Shown here piece by piece: positions 8,449 through 16,414 of a stretch of DNA of 61,648 bases. Each line of letters begins with the position of its first letter. The first letter of the stretch is position 1. Source of the DNA: Terasakiella brassicae (GTDB lineage Bacteria > Pseudomonadota > Alphaproteobacteria > Rhodospirillales > Terasakiellaceae); contig NZ_BMHV01000020.1 of NCBI RefSeq assembly GCF_014641495.1, positions 1-61,648 on the forward strand, written 5' to 3'. The notes below the pieces were generated by a model that searched no databases, was not told the DNA's origin, and saw only the letters and a list, made by a program, of their open reading frames with translations. A program made the translations under genes and the position numbers.

Positions 8449-8964
8449 ATGATTTACATCGGACTTGGCGCAAATTTGCCATCCCCCATTCACGGCAGCC
8501 CGGTCGACACGCTAAATGCCTGTATCACGCGTCTTTGCGACTTTGGCCTACGCATTGTCAAAGTTTCGCGCTGGTATGAAAGTGCGCCCGTCCCTATGTC
8601 GGATCAACCTTGGTACGTAAACGGTGTTGTTGCGATTGAAACGGACTTGAAGGCCCGTGATGTGTTAAAGCAGCTTTTAAAAATCGAACATGAATTTGGG
8701 CGGGTCCGATCAGAAGCCAATGCGCCGCGCGTTCTAGACCTTGACCTAATCGCCTATCACACCCAAATTATTGAAGATGAGGGGAAAATCGAAGACAAAC
8801 CGTTTTGTGTACCCCATCCACGCATGCATGAACGGGCCTTTGTTCTTTTACCATTGACAGACCTCAACCCGCAATGGATACACCCGAAACTGAAATCAAA
8901 CCTTTCAGATCTGGTGGCACAATTGCCAAAAGATCAGATTATTCGCCCGATCAAGCAAGAATAG
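8449..8964 (+). CDS. folK: Dihydropteridine pyrophosphokinase FolK
   Basis: A 171-residue 6-hydroxymethyl-7,8-dihydropterin pyrophosphokinase of the folate pathway. It begins MIYIGLGANLP, has the substrate-binding SRWYESAPV and VNGVVAIET segments, the FGRVRSEANAPRVLDLDLI catalytic/magnesium motif, and PHPRMHERAFVLLPL near the C-terminus. ATG 8449 is preceded by AAGGA at 8436-8440; the longer frame from 8371 has no ribosome-binding site and extends into the divergent promoter. It lies just upstream of rpoZ, possibly on the same transcript. Confidence 0.95.
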   Translation: MIYIGLGANLPSPIHGSPVDTLNACITRLCDFGLRIVKVSRWYESAPVPMSDQPWYVNGVVAIETDLKARDVLKQLLKIEHEFGRVRSEANAPRVLDLDLIAYHTQIIEDEGKIEDKPFCVPHPRMHERAFVLLPLTDLNPQWIHPKLKSNLSDLVAQLPKDQIIRPIKQE

Positions 8965-9036
8965 GCTTGATTTAACAGGTATCGGCGCTATATTTTGCGC
9001 CCTTCGCATTTTTATATATTTTGGAGTGACGACTTA

Positions 9037-9423
9037 ATGGCTCGCGTTACCGTAGAAGATTGTATCGTTAAGATCCCGAACCGCTTTGAGTTGGTGATGT
9101 CCGCAGCACAGCGCACACGTGATATTTCCGCTGGTGCAGAACTGACTGTAGATCGTGACAACGATAAAAACCCGGTCGTCTCCTTGCGTGAAATCGCTGA
9201 TGAAACCATTTCAATTCCTGAATTGAAAGAGTCTCTGATCCGTGGTTCACAGCGCATGGCCCCGTCTCGTGACGAAGACGATGCGGAAGATAATGCAAAC
9301 GAAATCGAAGAAAGCGCAGATGCTTTGGCGGATGCCTTGAACGCACAAGACGATAGCGCCACATTGGATGCGGCTGGTGCCTTTGCTTTCCAAGACGAAG
9401 TTGAAATCGACGACGAAGACTAA
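9037..9423 (+). CDS. rpoZ: RNA polymerase omega subunit
   Basis: A 128-residue omega subunit that helps assemble beta-prime into core RNA polymerase. The conserved N-terminal part is [30 protein letters not shown] and [14 protein letters not shown]. The C-terminal 60 residues are a very acidic tail with little conservation. The start is ATG 9037 with GGAG 10 bases upstream. The rsh gene follows after 12 bases; the rpoZ-rsh pairing is conserved across proteobacteria and begins the long operon that runs to era. Confidence 0.96.
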   Translation: MARVTVEDCIVKIPNRFELVMSAAQRTRDISAGAELTVDRDNDKNPVVSLREIADETISIPELKESLIRGSQRMAPSRDEDDAEDNANEIEESADALADALNAQDDSATLDAAGAFAFQDEVEIDDED

Positions 9424-9435
9424 GGAAAAGACCCC

Positions 9436-11592
9436 ATGATCCGTCAATATGAGCTGGTTGAGCGGGTCAAGGCCTATGATCCAAGCGCGGATGAGGATGC
9501 CCTCAACCGCGCTTATGTTTTTGCCATGAAGGCACACGGTTCACAAAAACGTGCCTCGGGCGACCCTTATTTCATGCACCCGCTGGAAGTCGCCGGTATC
9601 CTGACCGATTACCGGATGGATACGGACACCATCATTACAGCGTTGCTGCACGACACCGTTGAAGACACCGAAGTCACACAAAAAGATATTGAAAATGCCT
9701 TCGGTGAACGGGTATCGCGCCTAGTGTCCGGCGTTACCAAGCTGACGCAGATCGAGTTACAGTCTTCGCATACCAAACAGGCAGAAAACCTGCGCAAGCT
9801 GGTCATCGCCATGTCCGATGACATTCGCGTCCTGCTGGTCAAACTTGCTGATCGCCTGCACAACATGCGTACGATCCACTTCATTAAAAAAGAGGAAAAA
9901 CGCCGTCGTATCGCTGCCGAAACAATGGAAATTTACGCCCCGTTGGCAGAACGGATCGGCATGCATGAAATTAAGGACGAATTGCAGGATATGTCCTTTG
10001 CCCAGTTGAACCCGGAAGCCCGTGATTCCATTATCACACGGCTGGAATTCCTGCGCGAACAAGGCGGCGGCTTGGTCGGGCGTATTCTCAAAGAACTGCG
10101 TGATACCGTAAAAGAACAGGATATCGACGCCGATATCACCGGGCGCGAAAAGGCCCCTTATTCTATCTGGCGCAAAATGCAGCGCCAAGATGTTGGTTTT
10201 GAACAACTTTGCGATATCATGGCCTTTCGTATCATTGTTGATAGTGTCGAAGACTGTTATCGCACGCTTGGTATTATCCACGGTAAATATTCGGTCGTTC
10301 CTGGTCGTTTTAAAGATTATCTATCCACACCAAAACCAAACGGATATCAATCCCTGCATACCGGTGTTTTTGGACCGGACCATCATCGTATCGAAATTCA
10401 AATCCGCACCCGCGAAATGCATGAAATTGCCGAATACGGTGTGGCTGCCCACTGGCATTACAAAGCACAGGGTGGTTCAAACAGCCAGATGACCGAAGGG
10501 CGCCAGTATCGCTGGCTACGTGAATTGCTGGATATTTTGGACAGTGCGGATGATCCCGAAGAATTTTTGGAACACACAAAATTAAGTATGTTTCAGGATC
10601 AGGTCTTCTGTTTTTCACCAAAGGGCGACTTGATCAACTTGCCACGCGGGGCCACACCCGTTGATTTTGCCTATGCTGTTCATACGGAAATAGGTAATCG
10701 CTGCGTTGGTGCAAAAATCAATCGTCGCATTGTTCCCTTGCGTACAGAATTACAAAACGGTGATCAGGTCGAAATTATCACGTCTAAAGTCCCGCAACCG
10801 TCCCCAACATGGGAACGTTTTGTGGTTACTGGCAAAGCACGCGCCTGTATTCGACGCTATATCCGCCTGCAACAACGCGACGAATATCTTGCTCTTGGCA
10901 AAATCATGCTGCAACGCGCCTTCAAGCAGGAAGACTATCAATATTCTGAAAAAGCACTACACGGCGTCCTTAAAAAGTTTAACGTTACAGATGCAGAAGA
11001 CTTAATCGCCGAAGTCGGCAGCGGTCACACCCCGGCACGCGAAGTCGTCGAAGCTGTTTTCCCCGGTATAAAAGCCAAGAAAACAACAACATCGACCAAA
11101 ATTCCGGTTCGCTCCCACAAAGATAAACCCTCTGCGGACTCGGTCCCCATTCGCGGGCTTATTCCGGGAATGGCAATGCATTTTGCGGGCTGCTGTCACC
11201 CCCTGCCGGGGGACCGGATCGTCGGCATCGTAACAACCGGGCGCGGTGTCACAATTCATACAATTGATTGTGATAGCCTCATGCAATTCCAAAACGAACC
11301 GGAACGCTGGTTGGATGTATCATGGGATATGTCACAGCACGATATTTCGGCCAAACACGTAGGACGCATGAAGCTGATGGTTATGAATGATAAAGGGGCG
11401 CTGGGCGCACTGTCTATGGTTATTGCCAAAAATAACGGTAATATTCACAACCTTAAAATTATGAACCGTACGCAAGAATTTTTCGAAATGATCATTGATG
11501 TGGAAGTGGACGATGTCCGCCACCTGACCAATATCATTGCCGCCCTGCGCGCCACACCGGAAATCAATTCCGTTGAACGTTCCAGAAGCTAG
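9436..11592 (+). CDS. Bifunctional (p)ppGpp synthetase/hydrolase (Rsh)
   Basis: A 718-residue RelA/SpoT homologue that makes and degrades the stringent-response alarmone. Domains in order: HD hydrolase (about 45-200, with HPLEVAG and the intact HDTVEDTE), synthetase (about 230-360, with YSIWRKM, DIMAFRI, YKVVPGRFKDY-like YSVVPGRFKDYL and NGYQSLHT), TGS (about 390-450, VFCFSPKGDLINLPRG), a helical/zinc-finger-like region with HFAGCCHPLPGD, and a C-terminal ACT domain (about 640-715). Because the HD motif is intact, both activities are expected, as is usual for the single long Rsh of alphaproteobacteria. It is 12 bases after rpoZ. Confidence 0.95.
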   Translation: MIRQYELVERVKAYDPSADEDALNRAYVFAMKAHGSQKRASGDPYFMHPLEVAGILTDYRMDTDTIITALLHDTVEDTEVTQKDIENAFGERVSRLVSGVTKLTQIELQSSHTKQAENLRKLVIAMSDDIRVLLVKLADRLHNMRTIHFIKKEEKRRRIAAETMEIYAPLAERIGMHEIKDELQDMSFAQLNPEARDSIITRLEFLREQGGGLVGRILKELRDTVKEQDIDADITGREKAPYSIWRKMQRQDVGFEQLCDIMAFRIIVDSVEDCYRTLGIIHGKYSVVPGRFKDYLSTPKPNGYQSLHTGVFGPDHHRIEIQIRTREMHEIAEYGVAAHWHYKAQGGSNSQMTEGRQYRWLRELLDILDSADDPEEFLEHTKLSMFQDQVFCFSPKGDLINLPRGATPVDFAYAVHTEIGNRCVGAKINRRIVPLRTELQNGDQVEIITSKVPQPSPTWERFVVTGKARACIRRYIRLQQRDEYLALGKIMLQRAFKQEDYQYSEKALHGVLKKFNVTDAEDLIAEVGSGHTPAREVVEAVFPGIKAKKTTTSTKIPVRSHKDKPSADSVPIRGLIPGMAMHFAGCCHPLPGDRIVGIVTTGRGVTIHTIDCDSLMQFQNEPERWLDVSWDMSQHDISAKHVGRMKLMVMNDKGALGALSMVIAKNNGNIHNLKIMNRTQEFFEMIIDVEVDDVRHLTNIIAALRATPEINSVERSRS

Positions 11593-11600
11593 GGGCGGAT

Positions 11601-12206
11601 ATGTTTCGACGTCGCAACAAGCCCTCCATTCTGCAACGGATATCAGGTTTTTTCTGGCCTTCGATCGGATGGAAACGATCCTCTAAATATGTCGGGCACC
11701 GTGTCGCCCGCTTACCCGGAACACCATACAGCATCGCAGCCGGTTTTGCCTGTGGGGCCGCCATTTCCTTTACGCCCTTTGTTGGCCTTCATCTGGCAGG
11801 CGGGGCGTTGTTTGCATGGCTGATACGCGGTAATCTGCTGGCCTCGTGGATCGGTACATTGGTCGGAAACCCCTGGACTTTTCCCTTCATCTGGGTTGGC
11901 ATTTATCGCTTGGGCTTATGGATGGGGGCAGGGGATGTTCATGCTGCAAATGATCTGGATTTTCTCAGTTTCTTCGAAAACCTGATGACAGCGGTTAAAA
12001 GCCTCGACCTCGCCTATGTCGGTAAAATTGCATGGCCTGTGCTTTGGCCTATGTTTATAGGCGGGCTTCCCAGTTTTGTTGTTGTCTGGATTTTATTTTT
12101 CTTTCCGATTAAAATCATGGTTCAGCGTTATCATGCTCGTCGTGTCAAAAAACACGCCATTGCACAAAAATCTACGTTCAAAGGACATTCCCATGATGAC
12201 CAATAA
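11601..12206 (+). CDS. DUF2062 membrane protein
   Basis: A 201-residue inner-membrane protein. The N-terminal 35 residues are basic and hydrophilic. The DUF2062 core begins at [25 protein letters not shown] and continues with at least three hydrophobic segments (about 55-75, 80-110, 150-180), ending in a basic tail. DUF2062 proteins are common beside rsh and pdxJ in this group, but their function is unknown. The stop lies 14 bases inside pdxJ, so the two genes overlap and are probably coupled. Confidence 0.85.
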   Translation: MFRRRNKPSILQRISGFFWPSIGWKRSSKYVGHRVARLPGTPYSIAAGFACGAAISFTPFVGLHLAGGALFAWLIRGNLLASWIGTLVGNPWTFPFIWVGIYRLGLWMGAGDVHAANDLDFLSFFENLMTAVKSLDLAYVGKIAWPVLWPMFIGGLPSFVVVWILFFFPIKIMVQRYHARRVKKHAIAQKSTFKGHSHDDQ

Positions 12207-12939
12207 ATTGCGTCTGGGCGTCAATATCGACCACGTTGCAACTATTCGAAACGCCCGTGGCGGCTCGTTTCCCGACCCGGTACGTGCGGCCCAATTGGCG
12301 GCAAGCGCAGGTGCCGATGGTATCACAGCCCATTTGCGCGAAGATCGCCGCCATATTTCAGATAATGACATAACCCGGCTAACGAACGAGATTAATCTAC
12401 CGCTTAATTTTGAAATGGCCGCAACCGATGAAATGGTTTCCATTGCGTTGCGCCATCGTCCGCATGCCGCCTGCATCGTGCCGGAAAAACGTGAAGAACG
12501 CACCACCGAAGGCGGATTGGATGCGAAGGGGCAATTTGATCATCTAAAACCGATTGTGGCCAAACTATCCGATGCCGGTATGCGGGTCTCCCTTTTTATC
12601 GAGGCCGACCCGGCACAGTTGGAAGCGGCCAAAAAACTCGGCGCACCCGTGATTGAACTCCATACAGGGGCGTATTGCGATGAAACAGGGGCGGCACGTG
12701 ATCGTGAATTAACCCGCATCATCAAGGCCGCAGCCTATGCCGATGAATTGGGGCTGGAATGTCACGCCGGTCATGGCTTGACCTTCGACACCGTTAAACC
12801 CATTGCCGAAATCCCAAATATTGTTGAACTCAACATCGGACATTTCCTGATTGGTGAAGCTATCTTCTGTGGTTTGGCCGAAGCAATGGAAAAAATGCGC
12901 AGCCTGATGAACGAAGCCCGTCTGGGTCTGCAAAAATGA
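12193..12939 (+). CDS. pdxJ: Pyridoxine 5'-phosphate synthase PdxJ
   Basis: A 248-residue TIM-barrel enzyme that closes the pyridoxine ring from 1-deoxyxylulose 5-phosphate and 3-amino-2-oxopropyl phosphate. Signatures: [48 protein letters not shown], and [10 protein letters not shown] near the C-terminus. The start at ATG 12193 is preceded by AAAGGACA; the longer open frame from 12076 lies inside the DUF2062 gene and lacks conservation. It overlaps acpS by the ATGA junction. The rsh-DUF2062-pdxJ-acpS order is a conserved alphaproteobacterial block. Confidence 0.96.
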   Translation: MMTNKLRLGVNIDHVATIRNARGGSFPDPVRAAQLAASAGADGITAHLREDRRHISDNDITRLTNEINLPLNFEMAATDEMVSIALRHRPHAACIVPEKREERTTEGGLDAKGQFDHLKPIVAKLSDAGMRVSLFIEADPAQLEAAKKLGAPVIELHTGAYCDETGAARDRELTRIIKAAAYADELGLECHAGHGLTFDTVKPIAEIPNIVELNIGHFLIGEAIFCGLAEAMEKMRSLMNEARLGLQK

Positions 12940-13346
12940 TCATCGGTATTGGGACGGATCTTATTGATATCCGGCGCATCGAAAAAACTCTGGAAAAATT
13001 TGGGGATCGTTTTATTGAACGGGTCTATGCCCCGGAAGAAATTCAAAAAGTACAAAAGCGTGCCCATGTCGCAAATGGTTTTGCCATGCGCTATGCTGCA
13101 AAAGAAGCTGCCTCCAAGGCTCTGGGCACAGGCTTTCGAGAGGGGGTTTTCTGGCGCGACCTCGTCAATGACAACCTGCCTTCCGGCAAGCCAACCCTGA
13201 CTTTGCGCGGTGGGGCAAAAGAACGTTTGGATAAATTGATCCCCGAAGGCATGACAGCCCAAATCGACATTTCCTTAACGGATGAATACCCTATGGCCCA
13301 TGCCATCGTCATTATTTCTGCCCTTGCAAAGGCAGATGATGCTTGA
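12936..13346 (+). CDS. acpS: Holo-[acyl-carrier-protein] synthase
   Basis: A 136-residue phosphopantetheinyl transferase that moves 4'-phosphopantetheine from CoA to apo-ACP. The family signatures are present: [14 protein letters not shown] with the magnesium-binding Asp, and [19 protein letters not shown] with the second metal ligand Glu and the catalytic Lys. Length is normal. Its ATG overlaps the TGA of pdxJ, so translation is coupled. It belongs to the rpoZ to era operon and is followed by lepB after 62 bases. Confidence 0.95.
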   Translation: MIIGIGTDLIDIRRIEKTLEKFGDRFIERVYAPEEIQKVQKRAHVANGFAMRYAAKEAASKALGTGFREGVFWRDLVNDNLPSGKPTLTLRGGAKERLDKLIPEGMTAQIDISLTDEYPMAHAIVIISALAKADDA

Positions 13347-13408
13347 CAAGTTACCCATAAGGTTGGATTCATCTTCCCTCAAATTTAACGAGACATAAAA
13401 GCTTATTC

Positions 13409-14113
13409 ATGGATACGATTAAAACAGTCTTTTGGGCAATTGTTCTTGCCTTGGGCATCCGCACCATCGCCTACGAACCTTTCAACATCCCATCCGGCTC
13501 AATGAAACCGACACTTTTGATCGGAGACTACCTGTTCGTATCCAAGTTTTCTTATGGATATAGCACCTATTCCTTACCTCTTGGTGTCAACCTGTTTGAC
13601 GGACGCATTTTTGAAAGTCAGCCGGAACGCGGTGATGTCGCCGTTTTCAAATTGCCGACCAATACGTCTAAAGACTATATCAAACGCATCGTTGGTTTGC
13701 CGGGTGATAAAATTCAGGTGATCAACGGTATTCTCCATATCAACGGCGAAGCCGTCAAACGCGAAAAAATCGGGGAATTCGTTTCCCGCGATCAATATGG
13801 CAGCGTTCAACGGACAACCAAATATATGGAAACCCTTCCCAATGGGGTGAAACACCTGATTGCAGAAGCCAGCGATAACTGGCGTTGGAACGATAACACA
13901 CCGGTCTATACCGTCCCGCCACAACATTATTTTGCAATGGGGGATAACCGGGACCACTCACAAGATAGCCGCTGGATTGCCGAAGTCGGCTTTATCCCGG
14001 CGAAAAATCTGGTTGGTCGTGCAGAGTTTCTCTTTTATTCTAAAGATACATTGGAACCGATCTGGGATTTGTCTGCTATTCGCTTTTCCCGCCTCTTTAC
14101 AGGTATTGAATAA
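13409..14113 (+). CDS. lepB: Signal peptidase I
   Basis: A 234-residue inner-membrane protease that removes signal peptides. The N-terminal 20 residues form the membrane anchor. The catalytic Ser is near 31 in IPSGSMKPTL, the general-base Lys near 92 in YIKRIVGLPGD, and the box E motif is GDNRDHSQDSR. Length and organisation are normal for alphaproteobacteria. It is followed 3 bases later by rnc, and the lepB-rnc-era order is widely conserved. Confidence 0.96.
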   Translation: MDTIKTVFWAIVLALGIRTIAYEPFNIPSGSMKPTLLIGDYLFVSKFSYGYSTYSLPLGVNLFDGRIFESQPERGDVAVFKLPTNTSKDYIKRIVGLPGDKIQVINGILHINGEAVKREKIGEFVSRDQYGSVQRTTKYMETLPNGVKHLIAEASDNWRWNDNTPVYTVPPQHYFAMGDNRDHSQDSRWIAEVGFIPAKNLVGRAEFLFYSKDTLEPIWDLSAIRFSRLFTGIE

Positions 14114-14116
14114 CAT

Positions 14117-14809
14117 ATGCTTGACCCGGCACAGCTTGAAGACACGATAGGCTACGCCTTTAACGACAGGGCCACTTTAAAACTGGCCCTCGTTCATTCC
14201 AGCACACATCGTCGTAAAAAAGACGGACAAAGCGTCGATAACGAACGTCTCGAATTTTTAGGAGACCGCGTTGTCGGCCTCGTCGTCGCCGACATGCTTT
14301 TTAATCGCTTCCCTAAAGACAGGGAAGGGGACTTGGCACGCCGTCACACCGCCTTGGTCCGTCGCGAAGCCTTGGCCCGCGTTGCAGAGACCATTTCACT
14401 GGGTGAATATATTGATATGCTTCCGGCCGAAGCAGCAGGCGGGGGGCGTGAAAATCCCGCCATACTCGCCAATACATGCGAAGCCGTCATCGGTGCCATT
14501 TTCACAGACGGTGGGTTTGATGCGGCGCAAACCTTTATATCACGTTTTTGGGCCGAACTGGTCGAAGAAGACCTGACGCCACCGCAAGACAATAAAACCG
14601 CCTTGCAAGAATGGGCGCAAGGCCGTGGCTTGCCGCTGCCTGCCTATAAAATCGTCGAGCAAACCGGTCCCGCACATGCCCCTGTTTTTGAAATTGAAGT
14701 CAGGGTTTTAAACCATACACCACAACGCGCACAAGGCACCTCGAAACGCAAAGCCGAACAGGCTGCTGCCGGTGCCCTTTTAGATGTACTTTTGGATCAA
14801 AATAAATGA
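14117..14809 (+). CDS. rnc: Ribonuclease III
   Basis: A 230-residue double-strand-specific endoribonuclease that matures rRNA and cuts regulatory duplexes. The RNase III signature NERLEFLGDRVVGL (about 40-55) carries the catalytic Glu and Asp, and the second acidic site is CEAVIGAIFTDGGF. The C-terminal dsRNA-binding domain spans about 155-228 and ends with the conserved GTSKRKAEQAAAGALL helix. Its stop overlaps the ATG of era (ATGA), as is usual for this pair. Confidence 0.97.
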   Translation: MLDPAQLEDTIGYAFNDRATLKLALVHSSTHRRKKDGQSVDNERLEFLGDRVVGLVVADMLFNRFPKDREGDLARRHTALVRREALARVAETISLGEYIDMLPAEAAGGGRENPAILANTCEAVIGAIFTDGGFDAAQTFISRFWAELVEEDLTPPQDNKTALQEWAQGRGLPLPAYKIVEQTGPAHAPVFEIEVRVLNHTPQRAQGTSKRKAEQAAAGALLDVLLDQNK

Positions 14810-15720
14810 CAGAGCAAAACGATTTTGCCAATCAACGTGCCGGTTTCGTCGCCTTTGTTGGCGCCCCGAATGCCGGTAAATCCACCGCGATCAACCATAT
14901 GGTCGGCACAAAAGTTTCCATCGTCTCCCCAAAGGTGCAAACCACACGCACCCGCGTATTGGGCATTATGATGCGCGGTGACAGCCAGATCATTTTTGTG
15001 GATACACCGGGGATTTTTGCCCCGAAACGCCGTTTGGACCGCGCAATGGTTGCCGCCGCATGGGGCGGGGCAGCCGATGCCGACCACATCGTTTTATTGA
15101 TTGATGCCAAACGCGGGATCAGCCACGAAACACAAAGCATTATCGATACGTTGAAAGAACAGAAACGCAAAGCCATCCTGATTATCAACAAGATTGATCT
15201 GGTGGACAAAGCGACCTTGCTGGAATTGACGCAAAAATTGAATGATGAAGGCATCTTCACAGATACCTTTATGGTTTCCGCCATCAAAGGGGACGGTTTG
15301 GATCATTTTGTTGATTTTATCGCAGAGAAGCTTCCAAAAAGTCCGTGGCTTTTCCCGGAAGATCAAGTTTCTGATATGCCGGAACGTCTTTTGGCGGCCG
15401 AGATCACCCGAGAACAGCTATATCTTAAACTGCGCCAAGAACTTCCCTATTCAACCACCGTTGAAACGGAAACATGGGAAGAAAAGAAAGACGGCAGCGT
15501 CAAAATCGAACAAATCATCTATGTTGCCCGCGATGGTCAGAAGAAAATCATTCTGGGTAAGGGCGGTCAACAGATCAAAGCGATTGGCGCAAACGCCCGA
15601 AAACAGCTTGAGGAAATTCTGGAGTGTCGTGTTCACCTGTTCCTGTTTGTCAAAGTGCGTGACAAATGGGGGGACGACCCGGAACGTTTCAATTACTGGG
15701 GGTTGGATTACAACGCGTAA
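14806..15720 (+). CDS. era: GTPase Era
   Basis: A 304-residue essential GTPase for 16S rRNA maturation and 30S assembly. The G1 P-loop is GAPNAGKST, the switch I threonines are in QTTRTRVLG, G3 is DTPGIFAPKR, G4 is NKIDLV, and the C-terminal KH domain carries LGKGGQQIKAIG. It starts in the ATGA overlap with rnc. In many alphaproteobacteria recO follows directly; here three genes intervene. Confidence 0.97.
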   Translation: MTEQNDFANQRAGFVAFVGAPNAGKSTAINHMVGTKVSIVSPKVQTTRTRVLGIMMRGDSQIIFVDTPGIFAPKRRLDRAMVAAAWGGAADADHIVLLIDAKRGISHETQSIIDTLKEQKRKAILIINKIDLVDKATLLELTQKLNDEGIFTDTFMVSAIKGDGLDHFVDFIAEKLPKSPWLFPEDQVSDMPERLLAAEITREQLYLKLRQELPYSTTVETETWEEKKDGSVKIEQIIYVARDGQKKIILGKGGQQIKAIGANARKQLEEILECRVHLFLFVKVRDKWGDDPERFNYWGLDYNA

Positions 15721-15734
15721 ACCATATTAAGCTT

Positions 15735-16040
15735 ATGATTTTCTTTCCCATTTCTGCTGTTTTGATGTCCGCTGTTTGGCTGTTAAGCCTGACCTTGTGG
15801 CTTACCCCCGAACAAATGAGATGGGATTACGGGTTGTTTGATATCTACACCAGTACTTTTTTTGAACTGCCTATATTAGCTGTCCTTATCGGCACCCTTG
15901 GTATTTTCCTGCATAAGAAATGTACGGACAGCCGCCTGTTCAAAATGACTATGGCGTTGAGCTGGGGATATGTCTTTTTCCCCATTCTCACTTCCGGTTT
16001 ATTGATTATTGCTGCCTTTACAGGTCTGACAGGTTATTAA
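15735..16040 (+). CDS. Small hypothetical membrane protein
   Basis: A 101-residue protein that I do not recognise. It has three hydrophobic segments (about 1-22, 35-55 and 75-98) separated by short charged loops, so it is probably a small inner-membrane protein. The start is taken at ATG 15735, 14 bases after the era stop; the ribosome-binding site is weak, and the longer frame from 15666 overlaps era. Its stop overlaps the convergent gene at 16037 by 4 bases. It may be read from the era transcript. Confidence 0.55.
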   Translation: MIFFPISAVLMSAVWLLSLTLWLTPEQMRWDYGLFDIYTSTFFELPILAVLIGTLGIFLHKKCTDSRLFKMTMALSWGYVFFPILTSGLLIIAAFTGLTGY

Positions 16041-16393
16041 CGGCTGCTGCGAAGTTCTTCATTAAAGGCAAGAATTTTCTCAGCCAGCGTATCGACAAAT
16101 ACGTCTACACCAGTGAACTTAATCATTTCGTTCACTGCTTTGATCTTCTTATCTTTAAGTATCTTGCCTGATCTTTCATCGATCTTGACATCAAAATCCA
16201 TTTCCAGTTCTTCTGAATAAAGCCCCAACCACGTACAATTGGGTTCCAAATCGTGTTCAACGCTGGCAAAAAGGCAACCGTTGTCTTCATCGGTCACTTG
16301 GATGCGGTGCTCCTCGTTACAAAGAAGCGGGTCCGGCCCCAGTTTTTTGCGTAGTTTTTTGATGACCATATCGACAGGTGTCTGACGTCCCAC
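16037..16393 (-). CDS. Hypothetical protein
   Basis: A 118-residue soluble protein with no recognised family. It is mixed alpha/beta by appearance: a Lys-rich N-terminus, NEEHRIQVTDEDNG, a central LGLYSEELEMDFDVKIDE, and a C-terminal amphipathic helix. The start is a GTG with AAGGA 8 bases upstream; ATG 16369 is the alternative. It is convergent with the small membrane-protein gene and lies 21 bases downstream of the TPR gene stop on the minus strand, so it is likely in that transcript. Confidence 0.6.
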   Translation of the reverse strand: MGRQTPVDMVIKKLRKKLGPDPLLCNEEHRIQVTDEDNGCLFASVEHDLEPNCTWLGLYSEELEMDFDVKIDERSGKILKDKKIKAVNEMIKFTGVDVFVDTLAEKILAFNEELRSSR

Positions 16394-16414
16394 AGCCTTA
16401 TTCCTTATGTTATC

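Noticed and set aside
9012-9364. Antisense frames across rpoZ
   Set aside because: They are shadows of the well-conserved omega-subunit gene.
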